A stretch of 15,709 nucleotides of DNA from JAIVGV01 sp045807785 (GCA_045807785.1 JBJMGS010000184.1:1-15709), one strand, 5' to 3'; positions 6,203 to 13,464 are shown, counted from the stretch's first letter. Made by a program: numbers and translations. Notes: generated from the letters alone by a model not told the origin.

Positions 6203-7267
6203 ATGAGCGAGAGAATAGTGAAGCGTATCGCCGTCATCCCCGGCGACGGCATTGGGCCGGAAGTGATCGCGGAAGCGGTCGCTGTGCTCGAAGTGCTGCG
6301 CGAGTCGCACGGCGTCGGGCTTGAGCTGAAGCACTTCGACTGGGGCGCTGACAAGTTTTTGCGCGAGGGCGTCTCGCTCCCCGCGGGTGCGCTCGACATG
6401 CTGACGCGCGAGTTCGACGCGATTCTCGCGGGCGCGTTCGGCGACCCGCGCGTGCCGTCGAACCAGCACGCCGAAGATATTTTGTTGGGGATGCGGCGCG
6501 GGCTCGACCTCTACATCAACCTGCGCCCGGTGCGTCTGCTCGACGCGCGACTCACGCCGCTGAAAAGTCGCCAGCCGGAAGAGATCGACTTCGTCGTCTT
6601 CCGCGAGAACACAGAGGGCGCTTACTGCGGCGCGGGCGGCTTCCTGAAGCGCGGCACGCCCGAAGAGATCGCGACGCAGGAAGAGCTGAACACGCGGCGC
6701 GGCGTCGAACGCATCATCGTCGCCGCGTTCGAGTACGCGCGCGCGCAAGGGCGGCGGAAGGTGACGATGTGCGACAAGTCGAACGTGCAGCGGTTCGGCG
6801 GCGATCTCTGGCAGCGCACCTTCCGTGAAGTTGCGGCGCTCTATGATGGCATCGAGGCGAACCACCAGTACGTTGACGCGACGGCGATGTTCATGGTCTT
6901 GAACCCGGCGCAGTTCGACGTGGTCGTCGCCAACAACCTCTTCGGCGACATCCTGACAGACCTCGGCGCGGCGTTGCAGGGCGGACTCGGCATGGCTGCG
7001 TCGGGCAACATTCACCCCGGTCGCGTCTCCGTCTTCGAGCCCGTCCACGGCAGCGCGCCGCCGCTCGCGGGCAAGAACGTGGCGAATCCGGTCGGCTCTA
7101 TTCTGACCACGGCGATGATGCTAGAATACCTCGGACACGAGGAGGCGAGCCGCGCCGTCGAGCGCGCCGTCGGCGACTGCGTCAGGGCAGGCGAGACGAC
7201 GCACGATCTCGGCGGCAAGCTTTCGACACGGGAAGCGGGCGAGGCGATCAGGCGGCGGCTTATATGA
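6203..7267 (+). CDS. Isocitrate/isopropylmalate dehydrogenase family protein (probable 3-isopropylmalate dehydrogenase)
   Basis: A 354-residue beta-decarboxylating dehydrogenase. Family motifs in order: IAVIPGDGIGPEV near the N-terminus, RRGLDLYINLRPVR (substrate Arg region), FRENTEGAYCGAGG, the catalytic Lys in CDKSNVQRFGG, the metal-binding Asp set in NNLFGDILTDLGAALQGGLG, and the nucleotide-binding FEPVHGSAP. This is the full set, and the length is normal. The reaction is NAD(P)-dependent oxidative decarboxylation of a malate-type substrate. Isopropylmalate (LeuB, leucine synthesis) is the likeliest, but no other leu gene is nearby and tartrate or homoisocitrate enzymes share these motifs. 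The frame runs upstream to 5732 inside the M28 gene; that part is a shadow. Only a weak GAG precedes the ATG. Its TGA directly abuts heptad element 2. Confidence 0.85.
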   Translation: MSERIVKRIAVIPGDGIGPEVIAEAVAVLEVLRESHGVGLELKHFDWGADKFLREGVSLPAGALDMLTREFDAILAGAFGDPRVPSNQHAEDILLGMRRGLDLYINLRPVRLLDARLTPLKSRQPEEIDFVVFRENTEGAYCGAGGFLKRGTPEEIATQEELNTRRGVERIIVAAFEYARAQGRRKVTMCDKSNVQRFGGDLWQRTFREVAALYDGIEANHQYVDATAMFMVLNPAQFDVVVANNLFGDILTDLGAALQGGLGMAASGNIHPGRVSVFEPVHGSAPPLAGKNVANPVGSILTTAMMLEYLGHEEASRAVERAVGDCVRAGETTHDLGGKLSTREAGEAIRRRLI

Positions 7268-7269
7268 GC

Positions 7270-7382
7270 TATTAGCGATTAGCTATTAGCTAAGAGCTTT
7301 TAACAAAACCATCAGCCGCACGCAGAACGGATTTTCTGGCTAAGAGCTAACAGCTAAGAGCTAACAGCTAAAGGCTAACAGT
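7270..7382. repeat. Inverted heptad-repeat element 2 (TTAGC type)
   Basis: Left arm of five heptads: TATTAGC, GATTAGC, TATTAGC, TAAGAGC, TTTTAAC (7270-7304). Spacer of 34 bases. Right arm of six heptads: GCTAAGA, GCTAACA, GCTAAGA, GCTAACA, GCTAAAG, GCTAACA (7339-7380). The right-arm units are reverse complements of the left type. The element starts 2 bases after the dehydrogenase stop and ends 2 bases before the next ATG, so it occupies essentially the whole gap, including the position where a ribosome site would be. Confidence 0.85.
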
Positions 7383-8147
7383 ATGAGCAAGGGGAGAGAT
7401 ACGGGGCAGAAGCTGGTCGCGATTCTGGTCATCTTCGCGATGCTCGCGTTGATGGGCTTGCCGCTGACCGTCATCATCTTCTTCGCCATCGTCGCCTTCT
7501 TCGTCTGGCGCGCCATTGACCGCTCCGAGCAGCACGAGACCCGTCGCATCTTCGAGTTCTATCTCGCCGCACACGAAATCCTGCGCGACGACGACCGCCG
7601 CTGGTTCGGCTTCGAGATCAACGAAGTGATCGCGAGCGGCGAGTCGGTGCTCGCCTCGATGAAGGACGCGCCAACGCTCGTCCACTACGCGCTCGGCGTG
7701 CTCCACCTGCGCGCGGGCGATGTGGAAGCCGCCGCCGAACACCTCGCCTACGTCTGCGAAGACGAGCAGGCGGACGAGCGCCGCCGCACGCACCCGACCT
7801 CGGAGCTGCGCCGCTACGCCGCCGTCCTGCGCCGCCTTGAGCGCGATCCGCAGGACGGCCCCCTGACTATCGCCGCCGTCCGCAGCCTGGAACGCGCGCG
7901 CACCACACAAGCCGCCGCGCAACTCGCCGACGCGCGCGCCCGCGTCGCGACCGCGCCCGCCGCACACCTGCGCGAATCCGCCGCCCACGGACATGCGGCT
8001 GCCGCGCCGACGCCCTTCGATTTCGTCGCGGGCAAGCTCCCGCGCGTCACCGACGACGCTGCGCAACACGTCCCGCCCCCGTCGCAGCCCCCCTCCATCA
8101 CCGAAGTCCTGCGCGATCTCTACGAAGAAGAGAAGAAGACGGCGTGA
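7383..8147 (+). CDS. Membrane-anchored hypothetical protein with helical repeat-like region
   Basis: A 254-residue protein that I do not recognise. Residues about 11-43 are strongly hydrophobic, long enough for one long or two short membrane spans (LVAILVIFAML, then LTVIIFFAIVAFFVW). Residues about 50-130 are helical, with HYALGVLHLRAGDVEAAAEH resembling a TPR unit. Residues 130-230 are Ala/Arg-rich and low in complexity, and the end is acidic (ITEVLRDLYEEEKK). No enzyme motif was seen. It is flanked on both sides by inverted heptad elements, which leave no ribosome site before its ATG. The kinase gene downstream could be functionally linked, but nothing in the sequence proves it. Continuous codon usage like that of its neighbours supports it as a real gene. 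Confidence 0.75.
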   Translation: MSKGRDTGQKLVAILVIFAMLALMGLPLTVIIFFAIVAFFVWRAIDRSEQHETRRIFEFYLAAHEILRDDDRRWFGFEINEVIASGESVLASMKDAPTLVHYALGVLHLRAGDVEAAAEHLAYVCEDEQADERRRTHPTSELRRYAAVLRRLERDPQDGPLTIAAVRSLERARTTQAAAQLADARARVATAPAAHLRESAAHGHAAAAPTPFDFVAGKLPRVTDDAAQHVPPPSQPPSITEVLRDLYEEEKKTA

Positions 8148-8153
8148 GGAAGC

Positions 8154-8287
8154 TGTCAGCTATTAGCTGTTAGCTGTTAGCAATCGGCTGTTAGTCTTCG
8201 GCAATGCTTTTCGACGAAAGCCTCTTAGCACGCGACAAGTCACAGGTCTGAGTCTGGCTAACAGCTAACAGCTAATAGCTGACGGCT
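8154..8287. repeat. Inverted heptad-repeat element 3 (TTAGC type)
   Basis: Left arm of six heptads: TGTCAGC, TATTAGC, TGTTAGC, TGTTAGC, AATCGGC, TGTTAGT (8154-8195). Spacer of 61 bases. Right arm: GCTAACA, GCTAACA, GCTAATA, GCTGACG, GCT (8257-8287). It begins 6 bp after the upstream stop. Unlike the other elements it is followed by about 80 bp of ordinary leader before the kinase ATG, and a putative promoter overlaps its right end. Confidence 0.85.
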
Positions 8288-8307
8288 CTTGGCTTTTCTG
8301 CTATAAC
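8279..8307 (+). promoter_or_regulatory. Putative promoter of the kinase gene, overlapping heptad element 3
   Basis: CTGACG (8279-8284), a 17-base spacer, then TATAAC (8302-8307) with TGC directly before it as an extended -10. The -35 box lies in the last heptad of the right arm (GCTGACG). The kinase ATG is at 8369, giving a leader of about 55 bases. Confidence 0.35.
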
Positions 8308-8368
8308 TGTCCGACGAAGGGAACTCACAGACGGTCCTCGCGCTCCAGTTGCAGTCAGTGCAGGGTTG

Positions 8369-10132
8369 ATGGCGACAGAGACGATCATCGGGAGTTACCG
8401 CGTCGAGGAGCGGATCGGGCGCGGCGGCATGGGCGAAGTCTTTCGCGGTCGCCACACGAAGCTGCCGCGCGAGGTCGCGATCAAGTCGATCAGTCCGCGC
8501 GCCAAGCCGCAAGACCTGCGCTCGCTTCGCCACCGCTTCGAGCGCGAGGCGTTCGTCCAGTCGCAGCTCGACCACCCGGGCATCGTCAAAATCTACGACT
8601 ACATCGTCGCCGAGCAGACCTACTACATCGTCATGGAGTACGTCGAGGGTCGCTCCTTGGCGCAACTCCTCGCGCAAGAGGTCAAACCGCTGCCCGTCGA
8701 GCGCGCCCTCTACCTCTTCGATCAAATCCTGACCGCCGTCACCTACGCGCACTCTTTCACCTACAAGGATGGCGACGGCAACTCGCACCGCGGCATCATC
8801 CACCGCGATCTGAAACCGGCGAACATCCTCGTCACGCCCGAAGATCGCGTCAAGATCACGGACTTCGGCATCGTCAAGCTGGTCGGCGCCGACACGACCG
8901 ACACCTTCGGCTCCGGCTACGGCTCGCCGCGCTACGTCTCGCCCGAACAGGCCGCGGGCACGCCCGTCGATCAGCGCTCGGACATCTCCTCGCTCGGCAT
9001 CATCCTCTACGAGATGCTCACCGGCTCGCCGCCCTTCGGCAACGACGCGGACAAGCTCTCGCGCACCGAGACACTGCGTGCACACGTCGAGCGCGCGCCG
9101 CGCAAGCCCTCGAAGATCAACCCGGAAGTTGCGCCCGAAGTCGAAGCTCTCATCCTGCGCGCGCTCGCCAAAGAGCCGGAGCAGCGTTTCCAGAGCGCGG
9201 CGGAATTTTTGCGCGCCGTCCGTCTCGCCCGCGCGCGAGACGCGAGCGACATCATCGAAGAGGCGCAAGCCGCCGCCGGCTCGTTCCACCCTGTCGGCAC
9301 GCACGAGTTGGAAGAGGTGGCGGACGCGACCGTGCGGCAGAGCTACATGACGCAGCCGATCCAGGGTCGTTCGTGCGACGCGTGCGGCACGGAGGCTGAA
9401 GGCGACGAACAGCAGTGCCGCGTCTGCGGCGCGCAGACGGGCGCGTCGCCGTCGACGGCGAGCCTCGTCCGCCGCGACGCGACCGCGCGGACGAGCGCGC
9501 GCGGCAAGTGGGCGGTACTCATCCTCGTCGTGATGGGCGTCGTCAGCAGCACTTTGCTCTACCTGAGCCTGACGCGCGAGTCGCGCCGCCGCGCGCTTGA
9601 GCAGCAGAGCCAGAATGCGAACGCATCCGTCTCGACGCCCGCGATGTCGGGCGCCAACGGCACGCGGCCCGACTCGCTCGAAGAGTTGAAGCCCGCGCGC
9701 GTCCTCGTCGATTCGAGTTTCAACGGCTACACGGAGAAGCCCCTGACTGACGGCGAGACGGACGTGCGCCGCATCGGCGCGATGCGCTACAACGAAGGCA
9801 ACTGGGCTTCCGCCGAAACGCCCGCGCCGCACTGGATAGAAATGCAATTCGATCAGCCACAGAACATCGCCGCCGTTTATGTCTTCTGGGGCTTCGATAA
9901 GAACCGCTACCTCGCGGCGCGCCGCGTCGAGTTGCAGGCGGCGGACGCGTCGGGCGGCGAGTGGCGCACCATCTCGACGGTCGAGCCAGGCTCGAACTAC
10001 GATCGCACGGCTTTCGAGTTCACCCCCATCAAGACCACGCGCCTGCGCGTCTTGCAGCCCGCGCAGCAGGGGCCGCAGAACCGCGCCTTCATCATGTGGG
10101 TGCGCGAGGTGCAGGTCTTCGGCGTGAAGTGA
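8369..10132 (+). CDS. Membrane Ser/Thr protein kinase with zinc ribbon and discoidin-like (F5/8 type C) outer domain
   Basis: A 587-residue kinase. Residues about 10-285 are a complete Hanks-type domain: glycine loop GRGGMGEV (17-24), ATP lysine K39 in VAIK, HRDLKPAN (145-152), DFG (165-167), SPEQ (191-194) and the SDISSLG motif, where Ser replaces the usual Tyr. An insert of about ten residues (TYKDGDGNSHR) sits before HRD. Then comes a four-cysteine zinc ribbon, C336/C339 and C350/C353. One membrane span lies at about 381-401 (WAVLILVVMGVVSSTLLYLS), followed by a low-complexity stretch. The outer part, about 435-587, resembles a coagulation-factor 5/8 C-type domain (HWIEMQFDQPQNIAAVYVFW ... 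TTRLRVLQPAQ ... WVREVQVFG), which usually binds carbohydrate or other surface ligands. It likely senses an outer signal and phosphorylates cytoplasmic proteins. TTG 8366 is an alternative start. Confidence 0.93.
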   Translation: MATETIIGSYRVEERIGRGGMGEVFRGRHTKLPREVAIKSISPRAKPQDLRSLRHRFEREAFVQSQLDHPGIVKIYDYIVAEQTYYIVMEYVEGRSLAQLLAQEVKPLPVERALYLFDQILTAVTYAHSFTYKDGDGNSHRGIIHRDLKPANILVTPEDRVKITDFGIVKLVGADTTDTFGSGYGSPRYVSPEQAAGTPVDQRSDISSLGIILYEMLTGSPPFGNDADKLSRTETLRAHVERAPRKPSKINPEVAPEVEALILRALAKEPEQRFQSAAEFLRAVRLARARDASDIIEEAQAAAGSFHPVGTHELEEVADATVRQSYMTQPIQGRSCDACGTEAEGDEQQCRVCGAQTGASPSTASLVRRDATARTSARGKWAVLILVVMGVVSSTLLYLSLTRESRRRALEQQSQNANASVSTPAMSGANGTRPDSLEELKPARVLVDSSFNGYTEKPLTDGETDVRRIGAMRYNEGNWASAETPAPHWIEMQFDQPQNIAAVYVFWGFDKNRYLAARRVELQAADASGGEWRTISTVEPGSNYDRTAFEFTPIKTTRLRVLQPAQQGPQNRAFIMWVREVQVFGVK

Positions 10133-10143
10133 GGAGCGATAGC

Positions 10144-10283
10144 TGTTAGCTATTAGCTATTAGCTATTAGCTTTTAGCCAAACCGGATCGAGATCAGTCT
10201 GACGCGAAGACTTGAGGACAGACGCGTTACAGCTAATAGCTAAGCACCAAAGGCTAACAGCTAATCGCTAATCGCTAACAGCT
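10144..10283. repeat. Inverted heptad-repeat element 4 (TTAGC type)
   Basis: Left arm of five heptads: TGTTAGC, three TATTAGC, TTTTAGC (10144-10178), preceded by a decayed unit. Spacer of 53 bases. Right arm of seven heptads from 10232: GCTAATA, GCTAAGC, ACCAAAG, GCTAACA, two GCTAATC, GCTAACA, then GCT. The right arm ends 6 bases before the cinA ATG and occupies the ribosome-site position. The left arm begins about 11 bases after the kinase stop. Confidence 0.85.
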
Positions 10284-10289
10284 CCCACT

Positions 10290-11525
10290 ATGCTCACTGC
10301 GGAAATCATCGCCATCGGATCGGAGTTGCTGACGCCGGAGCGCACGGACACGAACAGCCTGTGGCTCACCGCTCAGCTCAACCAGATCGGCATCGAGGTC
10401 AAGCTCAAAACGGTCGTCGGCGACGACGACGCGCGTCTCGAAGAGGCGATCAAGGATGCCCTCAGACGTTCGCGCGCCGTGATCACGACGGGCGGCCTGG
10501 GACCCACGGAAGACGACATCACGCGCAAGATCGCCGCGCGCGCCATGTCGCGCCGCCTGCAACTCGACGAGCGTGTGCTCGCCGACATCCGCGCCAAGTT
10601 CATGCGCTGGGGTCGCGCCATGCCGGAGATCAACGCGCGGCAGGCAATGATCATCGAGGGCGCGGAGGTGTTGGCGAACCCGCACGGCTCCGCGCCGGGA
10701 ATGTACCTGGAGCACGAGGGGCGCTCGGTCGTTCTTCTTCCGGGGCCGCCGCGCGAGATGAAGCCGATGTTCGAGTCGCTCGTCAAACCAAGGCTCACGG
10801 CGAAGGCTGGCGACGTGCGCGTCGTGCGGCGGATGCTGCGCGTGTCGGGCTTGGGCGAGTCGGCGGTGGACGAGAGAATCGCGCCCGTCTATCGGCAGTA
10901 CACGAACCCGCAGACGACGATCCTCTTCAACCGCTCGGAAATCGAGATTCACCTGACGGCGCAAGGGAAGACCGAACAGGAGGCGGAGTTACTGCTCGAC
11001 GGACTCGCCGGGCAGATCGAGGAGCGTCTGGGCGATGCCATCTTCGCCTATCGCGGCGAGAAGATGGAAGAGGTCGTCGGGCTTCGTCTCGCGGTCAACG
11101 GCTTCACGCTCGCGACCGCCGAGAGCTGCACGGGCGGGCTCGTCGCAGAGCGCATCACGGAGGTGCCCGGCTCGTCCGTCTATTTCAAAGAGGGCGTCGT
11201 CGCCTACTCGAACGAGGCGAAGGTGCGTATGCTCGGCGTCCCCTCCGATCTCATCGCCGAGTACGGCGCGGTTAGTGCGCCCGTCGCGGAAGCGATGGCC
11301 GAAGGCGTGCGCCTGCGCGCTGACGCGGACTTCGGCGTCGCCGTCACGGGGATAGCGGGCCCCGGCGGCGGCTCCGACGACAAGCCCGTCGGTCTCGTTT
11401 ACATCGCCCTCGCCGACGACGCCCACACAGAGCACCGCAAGCTCTTACTCCCCGGCGACCGCCAACTCATCCGCTGGCGCGCCTCCCAAGCCGCGCTCGA
11501 TCTGCTACGACGACGTTTGATCTGA
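10290..11525 (+). CDS. cinA: CinA-like protein (nicotinamide-nucleotide amidohydrolase / competence-damage protein)
   Basis: A 411-residue two-domain protein. The N-terminal MoCF-like domain (about 1-170) carries IAIGSELLTPERTDTNSLWL and the GGLGPTEDD motif at 68-76. The C-terminal CinA domain (about 255-411) carries ATAESCTGGLVAERIT and TGIAGPGGGSDDKPVGLVY, typical of the NMN deamidase (PncC) fold. It should convert nicotinamide mononucleotide to nicotinate mononucleotide in NAD salvage; the N-terminal domain of full-length family members has been linked to ADP-ribose pyrophosphatase activity. Length is normal. The ATG has no ribosome site, because heptad element 4 ends 6 bases upstream. plsY starts 6 bases after its stop, so the two are almost certainly co-transcribed. 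Cytoplasmic. Identification firm. Confidence 0.95.
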   Translation: MLTAEIIAIGSELLTPERTDTNSLWLTAQLNQIGIEVKLKTVVGDDDARLEEAIKDALRRSRAVITTGGLGPTEDDITRKIAARAMSRRLQLDERVLADIRAKFMRWGRAMPEINARQAMIIEGAEVLANPHGSAPGMYLEHEGRSVVLLPGPPREMKPMFESLVKPRLTAKAGDVRVVRRMLRVSGLGESAVDERIAPVYRQYTNPQTTILFNRSEIEIHLTAQGKTEQEAELLLDGLAGQIEERLGDAIFAYRGEKMEEVVGLRLAVNGFTLATAESCTGGLVAERITEVPGSSVYFKEGVVAYSNEAKVRMLGVPSDLIAEYGAVSAPVAEAMAEGVRLRADADFGVAVTGIAGPGGGSDDKPVGLVYIALADDAHTEHRKLLLPGDRQLIRWRASQAALDLLRRRLI

Positions 11526-11531
11526 TCATCA

Positions 11532-12149
11532 ATGCTTCCAGCGCTCTTGATTGTCTTCGCCTACTTGCTCGGCTCGATCCCTTTCGGCTTCTTGATCGTC
11601 CGCGCGAAGGAAGGCGGCGACGTGCGCGAGTCGGGGTCGGGCGGGACGGGCGCGACGAACGTGACGCGGCGGGCGGGCAAGGGCGCGGGCGTGCTGACGC
11701 TCGTGCTTGATGCGTTGAAGGGTGCGGTCGCCGTCGTGCTCGCGCGCTGGCTCGTAGCAGCGGGCTTCGGGATCAACTGGTGGGTCGCAGGCGTCGCGCT
11801 CGCGGTCGTTGTCGGACACTGCTTCCCGGTGTGGTTGAAATTTCGCGGCGGCAAGGGTGTGGCGACGGCGCTCGGCGCGTTTCTGTGCCTTGCGCCGCTG
11901 GCGGTCGCGTGCGTTGCGCTTGTTTTCGTCGCGGTCGTCGGGGCGACGCGCTACGTCTCGCTCGGCTCAATCATTGCATCGGCGCTGCTGCCTTTGTTCC
12001 TCTGGCTGATTTACGCGCGCGGCGGACTGGGCGCGATCATTCATCCAGCCGTGGCGGCGGCGGTCGCGTGCGGCGCGCTCGTCATCTTCATGCACCGCGC
12101 GAACATCGGTCGGCTCGTGCGAGGGGAAGAGAGTAAGCTGAGGCTGTAG
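11532..12149 (+). CDS. plsY: Acyl-phosphate:glycerol-3-phosphate acyltransferase PlsY
   Basis: A 205-residue integral membrane enzyme that moves an acyl group from acyl-phosphate to glycerol-3-phosphate, giving lysophosphatidate, the first step of phospholipid synthesis. Several hydrophobic spans are visible: the first at about 3-23 with YLLGSIPFGF, others at about 52-77, 83-98, 112-140 and 145-185. The three cytoplasmic motifs are SGSGGTGATNVTR (34-46), GHCFPVWLKFRGGKG (95-109) and HRANIGRL near the end. The first motif usually reads SGN.GATN, so Gly replaces Asn here. It is tightly packed behind cinA and precedes gpsA, which makes its substrate. Its TAG stop is formed inside the first, degenerate heptad of element 5. 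No ribosome site stands out. Confidence 0.95.
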   Translation: MLPALLIVFAYLLGSIPFGFLIVRAKEGGDVRESGSGGTGATNVTRRAGKGAGVLTLVLDALKGAVAVVLARWLVAAGFGINWWVAGVALAVVVGHCFPVWLKFRGGKGVATALGAFLCLAPLAVACVALVFVAVVGATRYVSLGSIIASALLPLFLWLIYARGGLGAIIHPAVAAAVACGALVIFMHRANIGRLVRGEESKLRL

Positions 12150-12433
12150 CTGTTAGCGATTAGCTGTTAGCGATTAGCTTTCAGTAACTGCTCGAAATGG
12201 TTTTAGCTCCATAGGAGCGGAATATGTTTATAGCCCGCGATTTCAATCGATGTTGAAACTCCGTAGGAGCGACATGTCGCCCCTCTCGGGGCTCTGACGA
12301 ATTTTCGGAAGACGGCGATGCTATAAACATGCCGTCCCTACAGGACTTTACAATCTGCCTTTCAGTAGTCAGCCCTTTGTGTTCGTCTCGTCTCTCGAAT
12401 CAGGTATTAGCTAACAGCTAATAGCTAACAGCT
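12144..12433. repeat. Inverted heptad-repeat element 5 (TTAGC type) enclosing another repeat
   Basis: Left arm of six heptads: CTGTAGC, TGTTAGC, GATTAGC, TGTTAGC, GATTAGC, TTTCAGT (12144-12185). The first contains the plsY stop codon. Right arm: GGTATTA, GCTAACA, GCTAATA, GCTAACA, GCT (12403-12433), ending 5 bases before the gpsA ATG. The 217-base spacer is much longer than in the other elements because it contains a separate imperfect repeat unit at 12201-12349. The whole 289-bp gap between plsY and gpsA is thus repeat DNA, with no gene in it. Confidence 0.85.
12201..12349. repeat. Nested imperfect inverted repeat with mini-hairpins, probably a dispersed element
   Basis: Three related copies. 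A (plus, 12201-12234) contains GCTCCATAGGAGC and ends in TGTTTATAGC. B (plus, 12255-12281) contains CTCCGTAGGAGCGACATG. C (minus, 12349-12320) contains GTCCTGTAGGGAC and GGCATGTTTATAGC. A and C form the outer inverted ends. Each has a small stem, CTCC/GGAG in A and B but GTCC/GGAC in C, a compensatory change. B is followed by GCCCC-TCTC-GGGGC. No coding potential was seen. Confidence 0.65.
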
Positions 12434-12438
12434 TTCCC

Positions 12439-13464
12439 ATGACACGAATCGCCATCTTGGGCGCGGGCGGTTGGGGCACGGCGCTGGGGGTCGTCGCGGG
12501 GCGCGGCGGTCATGTGGTGCGCCTCTGGTCGCGTAACGCCGAGGTCGTCGAGTCAATCAACCGCGAGGGCGTCAATCCGATTTACTTGCCCGGACATGAG
12601 ATCGGCGGCGATGTGTTGGCGACCGTTGACGTGGGCGAGGCTCTGCGCGGCGCGGAGGTCGTGTTCCTCGCCGCTCCCTCGCACGCGACGCGCGAGACTC
12701 TTGGGCGCGCAGCGCGGGACGTGCCCGCGGACGCGACCGTCGTCAGCGCGACGAAGGGCGTCGAGGTCGAGACGGGTCGGCGCATCTCGGAGATCGTGCT
12801 TGACGTGTTGGGCGAAGGCGCGTTGGCGCGTTTCGTCTGCCTGTCGGGGCCTTCGTTCGCGCTGGAAGTCGTCGCGGGTCAGCCGACGGCAATCGTCGCG
12901 GCGAGTCGCGACCGCGCGCGGGCTCTGCGCGTGCAGTCGGTGTTGAGCGGCGATAACTTGCGCGTCTATACGAACGACGATCTGGTCGGCGTGGAGTTGG
13001 GCGGGGCGGTGAAGAACGTCATCGCGCTGGCAGCGGGGATGGTCGGCGGGTTAGGATTGGGCGCGAACTCTATCGCCGCACTCATCACGCGCGGGCTTGC
13101 GGAGATGACGCGCCTCGCCGTCGCCGAGGGCGCGCGCGTCGAGACGCTCGCCGGGCTCGCAGGTTTAGGCGATCTCGTCCTGACCTGCACGGGGAAGCTT
13201 TCGCGCAACCGGCATGTCGGCGAGGAGTTGGGTCGCGGGCGAAAGTTGGCAGAGATCGTCGGCGGGATGCGCGAGGTCGCCGAGGGCATCAACACGACCC
13301 GCGCCGTCAAGCTGCTGGCACGGCGCGCGAAGGTTGAGATGCCGATCACGGATCAAGTCCACGCCGTGCTCTATGAAGATAAGCCCGCGCGTGACGCGGC
13401 GCACGAGTTGATGACGCGTCCCCTCAGGGAGGAGAATGAACAAAGGATGAAGGATGAAGGATGA
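12439..13464 (+). CDS. gpsA: NAD(P)-dependent glycerol-3-phosphate dehydrogenase
   Basis: A 341-residue cytoplasmic enzyme that reduces dihydroxyacetone phosphate to glycerol-3-phosphate, the substrate of PlsY. The Rossmann loop GAGGWGTALG lies at 8-17, the conserved TKG (K106) and LSGPSFALEV (135-144) follow, and the catalytic Lys is K192 in GGAVKNVIALAAG. The substrate-binding motif GLGDLVLTCTGKLSRNRHVG spans 242-261, with R256-N257. The length is close to normal. The last residues, MKDEG, and the TGA stop are encoded within the AAGGATG heptads of element 6, so the native C-terminus has been reshaped by the repeat. Element 5 ends 5 bases before the ATG and there is no ribosome site. The pairing with plsY is a familiar arrangement. 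Confidence 0.96.
   Translation: MTRIAILGAGGWGTALGVVAGRGGHVVRLWSRNAEVVESINREGVNPIYLPGHEIGGDVLATVDVGEALRGAEVVFLAAPSHATRETLGRAARDVPADATVVSATKGVEVETGRRISEIVLDVLGEGALARFVCLSGPSFALEVVAGQPTAIVAASRDRARALRVQSVLSGDNLRVYTNDDLVGVELGGAVKNVIALAAGMVGGLGLGANSIAALITRGLAEMTRLAVAEGARVETLAGLAGLGDLVLTCTGKLSRNRHVGEELGRGRKLAEIVGGMREVAEGINTTRAVKLLARRAKVEMPITDQVHAVLYEDKPARDAAHELMTRPLREENEQRMKDEG

Noticed and set aside
8258..9847. Long minus-strand open frame (529 codons) opposite the kinase gene
   Set aside because: Arg/Ala/Asp-rich low-complexity translation typical of the antisense of GC-rich genes; the plus strand carries an unmistakable kinase. No ribosome site and no family motif.
7270..10283. Could the short repeats be a CRISPR array?
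   Set aside because: Units are 7 bp and directly tandem with no unique spacers between units, the arms are inverted, and no cas gene is present.
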